This document shows positions 1 to 6,145 of a DNA stretch of 8,730 nt, one piece after another; the stretch's first letter is position 1, and the number at the start of each line of letters is the position of its first letter. This DNA comes from Gammaproteobacteria bacterium (GTDB lineage: Bacteria; Pseudomonadota; Gammaproteobacteria; Chromatiales; Chromatiaceae). The notes below the pieces were generated by a model. That model was not told the DNA's origin, searched no databases, and saw nothing but the letters and a program-made list of their open reading frames with translations. Both the position numbers and the translations under genes were made by a program. Location: the NCBI GenBank assembly GCA_015767355.1, contig JADWMH010000081.1, positions 1-8,730 of the forward strand. The letters run 5' to 3'.

Positions 1-2
1 GT

Positions 3-143
3 ACGGACAGTATTCCGTTCCTCGGCAAGATACCCGGTCTGGGCCGCCTGTTTCGCAGGAATAAATCTGATAATCTCAAGCGGGAGTTGCTGGTTTTCGT
101 GACGCCGAAAATATTGCGCCGCACGGAAGGTAGAAGATATTAA
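3..143 (+). CDS. pilQ: Type IV pilus secretin PilQ, C-terminal end (5' truncated by window)
   Basis: This open frame enters from the left edge and stops at TAA 141-143, leaving the last 46 residues. The peptide contains IPFLGKIPGLGRLF followed by KRELLVFVTPKILR. This is the typical end of the secretin domain: the 'P-x-LG-x-IP-x-LG-x-LF' loop and the 'ELLVFVTP-x-I' strand. PilQ forms the outer-membrane ring through which type IV pili leave the cell. The family assignment rests on these motifs; the choice of PilQ over other secretins (such as GspD) rests mainly on aroK and aroB lying directly downstream, the usual pilMNOPQ-aroKB arrangement. No terminator hairpin is visible after the stop. Confidence 0.85.
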   Translation, partial: TDSIPFLGKIPGLGRLFRRNKSDNLKRELLVFVTPKILRRTEGRRY

Positions 144-228
144 CTCATTGTGTATTCCGGGCCGCGATGCTCATGAGATTATTGAGAAGTACATTTATAG
201 AGAAACAACGTGCTGATAAACTGACCAT
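144..228 (+). promoter_or_regulatory. pilQ-aroK spacer with a weak promoter candidate
   Basis: This 85-base AT-rich spacer separates pilQ and aroK. A possible sigma-70 site is ATGAGA (173-178) with TATAGA (196-201), 17 bases apart, each matching consensus at 4 of 6 positions. No clear Shine-Dalgarno sequence precedes the aroK ATG. The promoter is speculative; aroK could equally be transcribed from the pil operon. Confidence 0.2.
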
Positions 229-747
229 ATGAAAATACCAACAAAAATATTTCTTATCGGCCCCATGGGCACGGGTAAAAGCACTATCGGCAAGCAGCTT
301 GCCGCCACATTGAAGCTTGATTTTGTGGATAGTGACGCCGAGATTCAGCGCCGTACGGGTGTGGATATTCCAACGATCTTCGAGTTTGAGGGAGAGGATG
401 GGTTTCGCAAGCGTGAGGCGGCAGTGATCGAAGAGCTTTCGCAAAAGGATCACCTGGTGCTGGCAACAGGCGGGGGCGCCGTGACGGTAGCCGAAAATCG
501 CCGCAATCTTGCTGCACGGGGTTTTGTGATCTATCTGCAGTGTTCGACACAGCAGCAATACGAGCGTACTGCAAAAGATAAAAACCGGCCATTGCTGGAT
601 ACGGATGATCCCATAGCGGCATTGGAGCAATTGATGGAGGCTCGAGCGCCGTTCTACAATGAAATTTCCGACCTGGTTGTCTCGACCGAACAGCGCGGTG
701 CCTCCGGGGTCGTGCGTGAGATCATCAGTAAGATAGAGTCCCTATAG
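229..747 (+). CDS. aroK: Shikimate kinase I (AroK)
   Basis: AroK is a cytoplasmic enzyme that phosphorylates shikimate at the 3-hydroxyl using ATP, the fifth step towards chorismate. The 172-residue length fits the family (about 170-175). Visible motifs are the Walker A P-loop GPMGTGKS (residues 11-18), the shikimate-binding D34-S-D36, the FRKRE segment with R60, the GGG triad (81-83), the LID arginine R120 in NRPLL, and R139 in EARAPFY. All match the known substrate and ATP contacts of the family. ATG 229 is the only reasonable start because an in-frame TAA lies at 217-219; its ribosome binding site is weak. The stop TAG shares one base with the aroB start, so the two are probably translationally coupled. 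AroL is the alternative isozyme, but the pilQ-aroK-aroB context supports AroK. Confidence 0.97.
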   Translation: MKIPTKIFLIGPMGTGKSTIGKQLAATLKLDFVDSDAEIQRRTGVDIPTIFEFEGEDGFRKREAAVIEELSQKDHLVLATGGGAVTVAENRRNLAARGFVIYLQCSTQQQYERTAKDKNRPLLDTDDPIAALEQLMEARAPFYNEISDLVVSTEQRGASGVVREIISKIESL

Positions 748-1832
748 TGTCATTAGCAACATCCAGGAGACTGGAAGTCGATCTGGGTGATCGCAGTTAC
801 CCGATTATTATCGGCCCCGGGATCATCTCCACTGCAGAGAGCTATAAGAATTCGATTCGTTCACGGCAGGTAATGGTGGTAACCAATGAGACGGTTGCTC
901 CGCTCTATCTCGACAATGTGTTGCAGGCGCTGCGCGGTTTTCACGTCGAGCAGGTGATCCTGCCGGATGGCGAGCAGTATAAAACCCTGGAAATTCTTAA
1001 CTCTATCTACGATGCGCTATTGTCATCGCGTTTTGACCGCAGTTGCACCCTGCTGGCGCTTGGCGGTGGTGTTGTTGGCGATATGACAGGCTTTGCAGCT
1101 GCGAGTTATCAACGCGGCGTCGATTTTGTGCAGGTTCCCACCACACTGCTCTCCCAGGTCGATTCGTCGGTTGGGGGAAAGACAGGAGTCAATCATCCGC
1201 TGGGTAAAAATATGATCGGCGCCTTTCATCAGCCGCGTTGCGTGATTGCTGATACCGATACGCTCAATACCCTGCCTGAGCGCGAACTCGCGGCCGGTCT
1301 TGCCGAGGTCATCAAGTATGGCGTTATCAATGACATCTCCTTTTTCGAATGGCTGGAAGCAAATATAGAGCGCCTGCTGGCGCGCGACAGCGAAGCCCTG
1401 GTTTATGCGATCGAGCGCTCCTGTCGTGACAAGGCGGTAATTGTTGCAGCTGATGAAAAAGAGGCTGGACAGCGGGCGCTGTTGAATCTCGGGCATACTT
1501 TCGGCCATGCCATCGAGTCCGGAATGGGCTACGGAGTGTGGCTGCATGGCGAGGCAATTGCCGCCGGTATGGCCATGGCCGCCGATATGTCATTTCAAAT
1601 GGGGTGGCTGGATGCTGATGAGCAGGAGCGTATCCGTTCTCTGCTGCAAAAAGCACATCTGCCGGTGGATCCTCCAGCAGAAATCAGTGCAGAACGATTT
1701 CTCGAATTGATGTCCGTTGATAAAAAAGTGCTGAATGGTGAACTGCGTCTGGTATTATTGCGCGGCATTGGCAAAGCGGAAGTCACAGCCGATTATGCTG
1801 CATCTGCGTTGCAGCAGACGGTCGCTGTGTAG
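747..1832 (+). CDS. aroB: 3-dehydroquinate synthase (AroB)
   Basis: AroB converts DAHP to 3-dehydroquinate, the second shikimate-pathway step, using NAD+ and a divalent metal (usually zinc). The 361 residues match the usual length (362 in E. coli). Motifs in order are PDGEQYKT (73-80), the NAD-binding GGGVVGD (106-112), VPTTLLSQVDSSVGGKTGVN (130-149), the metal ligand E187 in LAEVIKYG with K190, NLGHTFGHAIE (247-257) with metal ligand H250 and catalytic H254, and LHGEA with metal ligand H267. Residue roles are transferred from characterised family members. The start is a GTG within TAGTG, overlapping the aroK stop by one base, with no good independent ribosome binding site, which suggests reinitiation by ribosomes leaving aroK. 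The damX gene that often follows aroB in Gammaproteobacteria is absent here. Confidence 0.97.
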   Translation: MSLATSRRLEVDLGDRSYPIIIGPGIISTAESYKNSIRSRQVMVVTNETVAPLYLDNVLQALRGFHVEQVILPDGEQYKTLEILNSIYDALLSSRFDRSCTLLALGGGVVGDMTGFAAASYQRGVDFVQVPTTLLSQVDSSVGGKTGVNHPLGKNMIGAFHQPRCVIADTDTLNTLPERELAAGLAEVIKYGVINDISFFEWLEANIERLLARDSEALVYAIERSCRDKAVIVAADEKEAGQRALLNLGHTFGHAIESGMGYGVWLHGEAIAAGMAMAADMSFQMGWLDADEQERIRSLLQKAHLPVDPPAEISAERFLELMSVDKKVLNGELRLVLLRGIGKAEVTADYAASALQQTVAV

Positions 1833-1956
1833 ATCTTCGCGCACCTGGTAATCCTTGAGTGGCTAATATCTATACAAAAACAATCTCTTTCATGCCTTGT
1901 CAGTCTAAGACATGGTCTCGCTAGTTAATGACAAAACATCTCTTCAGGAAATTAGC
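1833..1956 (+). promoter_or_regulatory. aroB-parA intergenic region (candidate -10 boxes, small hairpin, parA ribosome binding site)
   Basis: This 124-base spacer is AT-rich in its middle. Possible -10 boxes are TAATAT (1864-1869) and TATACA (1871-1876), but neither has a convincing -35 at the right distance. A small imperfect stem pairs CCTTGTC (1895-1901) with GACATGG (1909-1915) around a 7-base loop with one mismatch; it has no T-run and is not a terminator. AGGA (1946-1949) lies 7 bases before ATG 1957 and decides the parA start. A promoter here is likely from the gene layout but is not proven by the sequence. Confidence 0.3.
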
Positions 1957-2763
1957 ATGGCAATAATTCTTGCTGTCGCCAATCAAAAAGGCGGTGTGGG
2001 CAAGACCACCACATCAGTCAATCTTGCGACGGCTCTGTTTGATGAGGGGCAGCGGGTGCTGCTTGTCGACATGGATCCGCAGGGCAATGCGACCACTGGT
2101 GTTGGTGTAGACAAGGATGGCCTGGAGCTCTCCTGTTGTGACTTGCTGTTGAGCCAGCCACCGCTGGCGGATGTGATTGTTCATGCCGAGGCGGGTATTG
2201 ACATCGTACCGGCAAACAGTGATCTGACGGCTGCAGAAGTCGGCCTGATGGAAGACCCGTTGCGTGAAAAGCGCCTGGATGCCGTTCTGCAGGAAGTGCG
2301 CGCCCGCTATGACTACATCCTTATCGATTGCCCGCCGTCGCTGAATATGCTGACGCTGAATGCGATGGTTGCCGCCGACCGGGTGCTTGTGCCATTGCAA
2401 ACCGAGTATTATGCGCTGGAAGGGTTGTCGTCCCTGTTGCAGACGATCGATCAAATCAGGGTCAGCCGCAACTCGCAGCTCGAGGTTGATGGCCTGCTGC
2501 GGACCATGCATGATACGCGTAACCGCCTGGGCGTGGATGTCTCGGCGCAGCTTCTCGAGCATTTTGGCGATAAGGTGTATCGCACCGTGATCCCGCGCAA
2601 TGTTCGTCTCGCAGAGGCGCCAAGCCATGGAATGCCGGTGATGCGTTATGACAGGTCTTCACGGGGAGCGGCGGCTTATTCAGTGCTTGCAGGTGAAATC
2701 CTGAGAAGACATGAGAAGGAGTCTCTGCGCGGACAGGGAAGTGATTTTTCGACAGCTACATGA
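1957..2763 (+). CDS. parA: Chromosome partitioning ATPase ParA (Soj family)
   Basis: ParA is a deviant-Walker ATPase that binds the nucleoid as an ATP dimer and moves ParB-parS complexes during origin segregation. The 268-residue protein has the deviant Walker A KGGVGKTT (11-18), DMDPQGN (38-44), the Walker B-like segment YILIDCPPS (120-128), and a C-terminal RNVRLAEAPSHGMP segment typical of chromosomal Soj/ParA. There is no N-terminal helix-turn-helix, so it is the short chromosomal type rather than the P1/F plasmid type. I chose ATG 1957 because it has an AGGA 7 bases upstream and gives the canonical short N-terminus just before the P-loop. An in-frame ATG at 1912 would add 15 residues (MVSLVNDKTS...) without family support. 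parB follows after 10 bases, implying co-transcription. In many bacteria this gene sits directly after mnmG-rsmG; here it follows aroB. Confidence 0.95.
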   Translation: MAIILAVANQKGGVGKTTTSVNLATALFDEGQRVLLVDMDPQGNATTGVGVDKDGLELSCCDLLLSQPPLADVIVHAEAGIDIVPANSDLTAAEVGLMEDPLREKRLDAVLQEVRARYDYILIDCPPSLNMLTLNAMVAADRVLVPLQTEYYALEGLSSLLQTIDQIRVSRNSQLEVDGLLRTMHDTRNRLGVDVSAQLLEHFGDKVYRTVIPRNVRLAEAPSHGMPVMRYDRSSRGAAAYSVLAGEILRRHEKESLRGQGSDFSTAT

Positions 2764-2773
2764 GTTTGATCGT

Positions 2774-3736
2774 ATGAGCAGTGTAAAGCGACGAGGATTG
2801 GGGAGGGGGCTGGACGCACTTCTTGGTGTGGCATCCGCAACCCCTGATACTACTGAAAAAGAGTCCGGAACCTCTTCCACGGTGAAGAAGGCCGCAGAAA
2901 ATGAGAGCGAGGACGTTTCTGAAGAAAAAGTCTCTGCAGGCTCTATGGCAAATGCGGCAGCTGGCCAGAATCAGCTCGGTATTGACTTGATCAGGCGCGG
3001 GCGCTTTCAGCCGCGCAGGAACTTTGATGAAGAGAAACTCCGTGAGTTGGCCGACTCGATAGCTGCACAGGGAGTTATACAGCCCATCGTTGTGCGTCCG
3101 GTCAACGACCACTACGAGATTATTGCCGGTGAGCGCCGCTGGCGGGCAGCCCAGCTGGCCGGGCTGGGTGAGATGCCGGTGGTGATTCGTGATGTTGATG
3201 ATCAGGCTGCCATGGCGATGGCGCTGATTGAAAATATTCAGCGCGATGATTTGAATCCGCTTGAGGAGGCGGAGGCGTTGCAGCGGTTGCTGAACGAGTT
3301 TTCATTGACCCATCAGCAAATTGCACAGGCTGTGGGAAAGTCGCGCACAACAGTGACCAATCTGTTGCGCCTGATCGAACTCGAGGCGGATGTCAAGGAG
3401 CTGCTGGAGCAGGGCAAGCTGGAGATGGGACACGCACGCGCCATTCTTGGTTTGAAAGGTGCGCAGCAGTCAGATGCGGCGGCCAGGGTGGTGCGCTCGG
3501 GACTCTCGGTGCGCGAAACAGAGAAGCTGGTGCGGCGTTTGCAGGGGCTCGAGGCTAAGCCTGCGCCTGCGGAAGAGAAGAGTGTCGACCCGAATATTCG
3601 CTCGCTGGAACAGCAGTTGTGTGACAAGCTTGGAGCTATTGTCAAGCTGCAGTCCGGCACCAAAGGAAAAGGCAAGCTTGTCATCAACTACAATTCGCTG
3701 GAGGAGCTGGACGGGATACTGGAGCATATTAATTAG
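2774..3736 (+). CDS. parB: Chromosome partitioning protein ParB (Spo0J family, CTP-dependent clamp)
   Basis: ParB binds centromere-like parS sites, spreads as a CTP-gated DNA clamp, and is the cargo and activator of ParA. From ATG 2774 the protein has 320 residues. It starts with the ParA-interacting motif KRRGLGRGLDALL (5-17), followed by a Ser/Glu/Ala-rich linker (about 19-67). The ParB/Srx domain has GERRWR (119-124) and ENIQRDDLNPLEEA (153-166), the CTP-binding motifs. A helix-turn-helix (about 179-200, LTHQQIAQAVGKSRTTVTNL) recognises parS, and the last 50 residues form the dimerisation domain. The start is chosen from the family N-terminus. The ribosome binding site at 2774 is poor, and in-frame ATG 2711 or GTG 2741 would lengthen the protein by 21 or 11 residues, so translation may depend on coupling to parA, whose stop is only 10 bases away. 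Confidence 0.95.
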   Translation: MSSVKRRGLGRGLDALLGVASATPDTTEKESGTSSTVKKAAENESEDVSEEKVSAGSMANAAAGQNQLGIDLIRRGRFQPRRNFDEEKLRELADSIAAQGVIQPIVVRPVNDHYEIIAGERRWRAAQLAGLGEMPVVIRDVDDQAAMAMALIENIQRDDLNPLEEAEALQRLLNEFSLTHQQIAQAVGKSRTTVTNLLRLIELEADVKELLEQGKLEMGHARAILGLKGAQQSDAAARVVRSGLSVRETEKLVRRLQGLEAKPAPAEEKSVDPNIRSLEQQLCDKLGAIVKLQSGTKGKGKLVINYNSLEELDGILEHIN

Positions 3737-3781
3737 GGATACTGTTTATTCGTAACTCCTCAATAACCCCGTATGAATGCC

Positions 3782-3856
3782 GTCATTGCGAGGGAGCCTA
3801 AGCGATTGCGGCAATCTCCAAGCAGATTGCCACGTCGTTCCACTTCTCGCAATGAC
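3782..3856. repeat. 75-bp imperfect palindrome, MITE/REP-like dispersed repeat
   Basis: The element begins GTCATTGCGAG (3782-3792) and ends with the near complement CTCGCAATGAC (3846-3856). The inner arms are GGCAATCT (3810-3817) and AGATTGCC (3824-3831), a perfect 8-bp stem around the 6-base loop CCAAGC. The central parts of the arms have diverged. From general knowledge, palindromes with GTCATTGCGAG ends and GGCAATCTC cores occur as dispersed, non-coding repeats in many unrelated bacteria. No transposase is present and no target duplication is obvious. In RNA it would fold into a long hairpin, but no T-run follows, so it is not a classical terminator. Only one copy lies in this window, so its repetitive nature is inferred from resemblance. 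Confidence 0.8.
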
Positions 3857-3944
3857 AAGGTTGTAGAAGGGCGTGAATCAGCGAAAAAGCGCCTCGCGCT
3901 GCATTGACATCCCTCAAGAGGAACGCATTTTGTTGAGCCTTTGG

Positions 3945-3973
3945 TTGACCTGATTATAGTGCTCCCTTATACT
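3945..3973 (+). promoter_or_regulatory. Predicted sigma-70 promoter of the atp operon
   Basis: TTGACC (3945-3950) and TATACT (3968-3973) are separated by exactly 17 bases, with 5 of 6 matches to each consensus hexamer. Transcription would start near 3980, leaving a short leader of about 27 bases before the atpI GTG. The position, directly before the first atp gene and downstream of the palindromic repeat, fits a main promoter for the ATP synthase operon. A second TTGACA at 3904-3909 lacks a good -10 box. Confidence 0.75.
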
Positions 3974-4006
3974 TTCTCTGTTTTCAGTCTGTAACACAGC
4001 TTCCAG

Positions 4007-4378
4007 GTGCAAAGTTTTTCTCCGAACATTGTTTGGCGGCTTGTTTTGATGCAGTTGGGGTTGACGCTGCTGCTGGCGATGGCGATGTTGTTGCCTGGCA
4101 GGATATATGCGATCTCCACGCTTGCCGGAGGGGTTGCGGCAACTGCTGCAAATGGTGCGGCTGCACTGCTGGTGTTCCGGCGCTACAAAGCGTCTGAAAC
4201 AGCGGTTTTGATGCGGCGTTTTTATTTGGCGGAGCTTGCACGACTGGTATTGACGATAACTTTTTTTCTGGCGGTGATTCTGTGGTTGAAACCACTCAGT
4301 ATCGTCGCCATGCTGGGCGCCTACCTGTTGATTCATCTCTCCACAGGCAGCCTGATGTTGATAGTGAATAAAAAATAG
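4007..4378 (+). CDS. atpI: ATP synthase protein I (AtpI), F1Fo assembly factor
   Basis: AtpI is a small inner-membrane protein encoded first in many atp operons; it is not part of the finished enzyme and is thought to help assemble the c-ring. The 123-residue product (E. coli about 126) has four predicted hydrophobic segments: about 12-29, 34-57, 76-95 and 97-119. It also has a positively charged loop FRRYKASE (57-64) and the AELARLVLT stretch that matches the family's typical third-helix start. The start is GTG 4007: an in-frame TAA at 3992-3994 rules out anything further upstream, and the next candidate, ATG 4049, would remove the start of the first helix. The Shine-Dalgarno match is poor, suggesting low expression. 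Assignment rests on topology, length and its place before atpB, since AtpI is poorly conserved. Confidence 0.85.
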   Translation: MQSFSPNIVWRLVLMQLGLTLLLAMAMLLPGRIYAISTLAGGVAATAANGAAALLVFRRYKASETAVLMRRFYLAELARLVLTITFFLAVILWLKPLSIVAMLGAYLLIHLSTGSLMLIVNKK

Positions 4379-4454
4379 AAAGAGTTGCAGGAATGCGCTG
4401 ATTGAAGCATGTAGCACTTCGATAAGAGCATCCCCGGATATTTAAGAGAAAGAG

Positions 4455-5315
4455 ATGTCAGCAGAGACGATCACTTCAAGCGAATATATCAGGCATCACC
4501 TGACCAACCTGACCTTTGGCCGTCATGCTGACGGGCACTGGGGGCTGGCGCATTCTGCCGATGAGATCAAGGAGATGGGTTTCATGGCGATCCATGTCGA
4601 TACCATGTTCTGGTCTCTGTTTCTCGGAACCCTGTTCGTGGTTCTCTTCTCTCGCGCTGCTAAAAACGCAACTGCAGGCGTTCCATCCGGAATGCAGAAC
4701 TTTGTCGAATGGATTGTCGATTTTATCAACGACAGCGTGCGAGGCTCCTTCTCGGGTAAAAATGATCTGGTGGCGCCGCTTGCGCTGACCATATTCGTGT
4801 GGATTTTTCTCATGAACCTGATGGACCTGGTGCCGGTGGATGTTATTCCTTCACTCGCGCAGATGATGGGAATTCACTATATGAAAGTGGTAGCGACGAC
4901 TGATCCGAATGCGACTTTCGGCATGGCGATCGGCATCTTCATTCTGACGCTCTACTACTCACTCAAGATCAAGGGTATCGGCGGTTTTATGGGCGAGCTG
5001 ACGCTGCAGCCTTTTGAAGCGAAAAACCCCCTGCTGAAGCTGCTGTTCATCCCGATCAACTTCCTGCTGGAATTCGTTTCGCTGATCGCCAAACCGATCT
5101 CGCTGTCACTGCGACTGTTCGGCAACATGTACGCGGGCGAGATGATTTTTATTCTGATTGCGATCATGTACAGCGCCGGTATCGGCATGGGGTTGTTTGC
5201 CGGCGGGCTGCAGTTTGTGTGGGCGGTTTTTCATATCCTGATCATTACTCTGCAGGCGTTTATTTTTATGACCCTGACTATTGTCTATATGGATATGGCG
5301 CACAACGAACATTGA
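4455..5315 (+). CDS. atpB: F1Fo ATP synthase subunit a (AtpB)
   Basis: Subunit a forms the two proton half-channels against the c-ring in the inner membrane. The 286-residue protein is hydrophobic with five to six membrane spans and a long N-terminal periplasmic segment. The essential arginine is R220 in SLRLFGNMYAGE (218-229), with N224 and E229 equivalent to E. coli N214 and E219. Near the C-terminus, FHILIITLQAFIFM contains H260 and Q267, equivalent to E. coli H245 and Q252. The IVYMDMAHNEH end closely resembles E. coli. The start ATG 4455 follows a purine-rich AAGAGAAAGAG stretch serving as ribosome binding site. The 76-base gap after atpI holds no obvious gene or promoter. Confidence 0.97.
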   Translation: MSAETITSSEYIRHHLTNLTFGRHADGHWGLAHSADEIKEMGFMAIHVDTMFWSLFLGTLFVVLFSRAAKNATAGVPSGMQNFVEWIVDFINDSVRGSFSGKNDLVAPLALTIFVWIFLMNLMDLVPVDVIPSLAQMMGIHYMKVVATTDPNATFGMAIGIFILTLYYSLKIKGIGGFMGELTLQPFEAKNPLLKLLFIPINFLLEFVSLIAKPISLSLRLFGNMYAGEMIFILIAIMYSAGIGMGLFAGGLQFVWAVFHILIITLQAFIFMTLTIVYMDMAHNEH

Positions 5316-5338
5316 TTGTCATTACGTTTGTACGGCTG

Positions 5339-5383
5339 GTTTTTATAAATTTGTTATTTTTTACTTCCTGACTGGAGATAAAT
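5339..5383 (+). promoter_or_regulatory. U-rich translation initiation region of atpE
   Basis: A T-rich stretch (about 5339-5366) with little potential for structure leads into ACTGGAGA, with GGAG at 5374-5377, 6 bases before the atpE ATG. In E. coli the atpE leader likewise has a U-rich enhancer followed by ACTGGAG and gives high translation, which supplies the many c subunits needed per enzyme. The resemblance is seen directly; the enhancer function is inferred from E. coli. Confidence 0.6.
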
Positions 5384-5614
5384 ATGGAATCTGGATTACT
5401 TTATATCGCAGGCGCTTTGATGATGGGACTGGGCGCTCTTGGCGCCGCCGTTGGCATCGGTATTCTTGGCGCGCGTTTCCTCGAGGGCGCGGCGCGTCAG
5501 CCCGAGTTGATCCCGATGCTGCGCACCCAGTTCTTTATCGTGATGGGTCTTGTCGATGCCGTGCCGATGATCGCTGTTGGTCTGGCTATGTATGTTCTGT
5601 TTGCTGTTGCATAA
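5384..5614 (+). CDS. atpE: F1Fo ATP synthase subunit c (AtpE)
   Basis: Subunit c is the two-helix hairpin whose oligomeric ring carries protons through the membrane. The 76-residue protein (79 in E. coli) has a glycine/alanine-rich first helix (about 8-31, GLGALGAAVGIGILGA), the polar loop RQP (38-40) that touches gamma and epsilon, and a second helix (about 48-75) with the proton-binding carboxylate D58 in GLVDAVPMIAVG. An aspartate in this setting, without the extra E/S/T ligands of sodium-type rings, points to proton coupling. The sequence is close to E. coli through the loop and second helix. The ribosome binding site is the best in the operon. Confidence 0.98.
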   Translation: MESGLLYIAGALMMGLGALGAAVGIGILGARFLEGAARQPELIPMLRTQFFIVMGLVDAVPMIAVGLAMYVLFAVA

Positions 5615-5666
5615 TAGAATTTTCCCTGAGACCTCATCTTAATCCCAGGAATAACGGGGAAACAGT

Positions 5667-6137
5667 ATGAATATCAATCTGACCCTGATTGGACAGTTGC
5701 TGGCTTTTATCGTCTTCGTATGGTTTACGAAGAAGTATGTGTGGACGCCAATCATCGCAGCTCTGGAAGAGCGCAAGGTAAAAATTGCAGAAGGTCTGGC
5801 GGCTGGAGAGCGGGGCCTTCACGACCAGGAGCGGGCAAAAAATCGCGCCGCGAAAAAGATTCGCAAAGGAAAGAAGCAGGCGGCGGAGATTATCAATCTG
5901 GCGCAGAAGCGTGCCGCGGAAATCGTCGATGAAGCCAAGGAGAGTGCGCGCACAGAGGGCGAACACATCTTGACGACGGCTAGATCCGAGATTGAACAGG
6001 AGAGCAATCGGGCGAAGGAAGAGTTGAGGGGGCAGGTTGCAAAACTTGCAGTCGCCGGCGCAGAGAAAATCCTTCGTCGCGAGGTTGATGCCGATGCGCA
6101 CCGTGAAATTATCGACGCGCTTGCGAAGCAGTTGTAG
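5667..6137 (+). CDS. atpF: F1Fo ATP synthase subunit b (AtpF)
   Basis: Subunit b is the peripheral stalk that holds F1 against the membrane part. Its 156 residues equal the E. coli length. A single N-terminal membrane helix (about 5-22, LTLIGQLLAFIVFVWFTK) is followed by the conserved WTPIIAALEERK segment. A long charged, alanine-rich helix then forms the dimeric stalk up to the delta-binding C-terminus (AGAEKILRREVDA). It is a standard b subunit, not the b' form, and no second copy is present. The start ATG 5667 has GGGGA at 5656-5660. A 52-base gap separates it from atpE, and atpH follows after 8 bases. Confidence 0.97.
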   Translation: MNINLTLIGQLLAFIVFVWFTKKYVWTPIIAALEERKVKIAEGLAAGERGLHDQERAKNRAAKKIRKGKKQAAEIINLAQKRAAEIVDEAKESARTEGEHILTTARSEIEQESNRAKEELRGQVAKLAVAGAEKILRREVDADAHREIIDALAKQL

Positions 6138-6145
6138 GTTCAATC

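Larger units (their letters stand above)
3737..4006. other. parB-atpI intergenic region
   Basis: This 270-base stretch contains no credible coding region. It holds the palindromic repeat at 3782-3856 and the atp promoter at 3945-3973, both listed separately. I see no rho-independent terminator with a T-run after parB, and no CACGTG parS core. Confidence 0.8.

Noticed and set aside
145..630. Minus-strand 161-codon open frame opposite aroK and its upstream spacer
   Set aside because: It is an antisense shadow of aroK; the hydrophobic, cysteine-rich stretch has no family pattern.
935..952. Possible parS (TTTCACGTCGAGCA) in aroB
   Set aside because: Only one half fits the consensus; the palindrome is broken and the sequence codes for ordinary AroB residues.
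2014..2628. Minus-strand 204-codon open frame opposite parA
   Set aside because: It is an antisense shadow of a certain gene, with no recognisable motif or ribosome binding site.
3879..3901. Small hairpin CAGCG/CGCTG downstream of the palindromic repeat
   Set aside because: The stem is only 5 bp with a 13-base loop and no T-run, too weak to call a terminator or operator.
3904..3932. Second promoter candidate starting with TTGACA at 3904
   Set aside because: The -35 is perfect, but no acceptable -10 box is found 16-18 bases downstream.
3914..4417. Minus-strand 167-codon open frame opposite atpI, rich in Gln and His
   Set aside because: Its Gln/His-rich composition is the usual antisense image of a Leu/Met/Ala-rich membrane gene, and it runs through the atp promoter.
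5281..5670. Plus-strand 129-codon frame spanning atpB end, atpE and the gap
   Set aside because: It overlaps atpE in another frame; its Arg/Cys/Trp-rich product is typical of a frame shadow.
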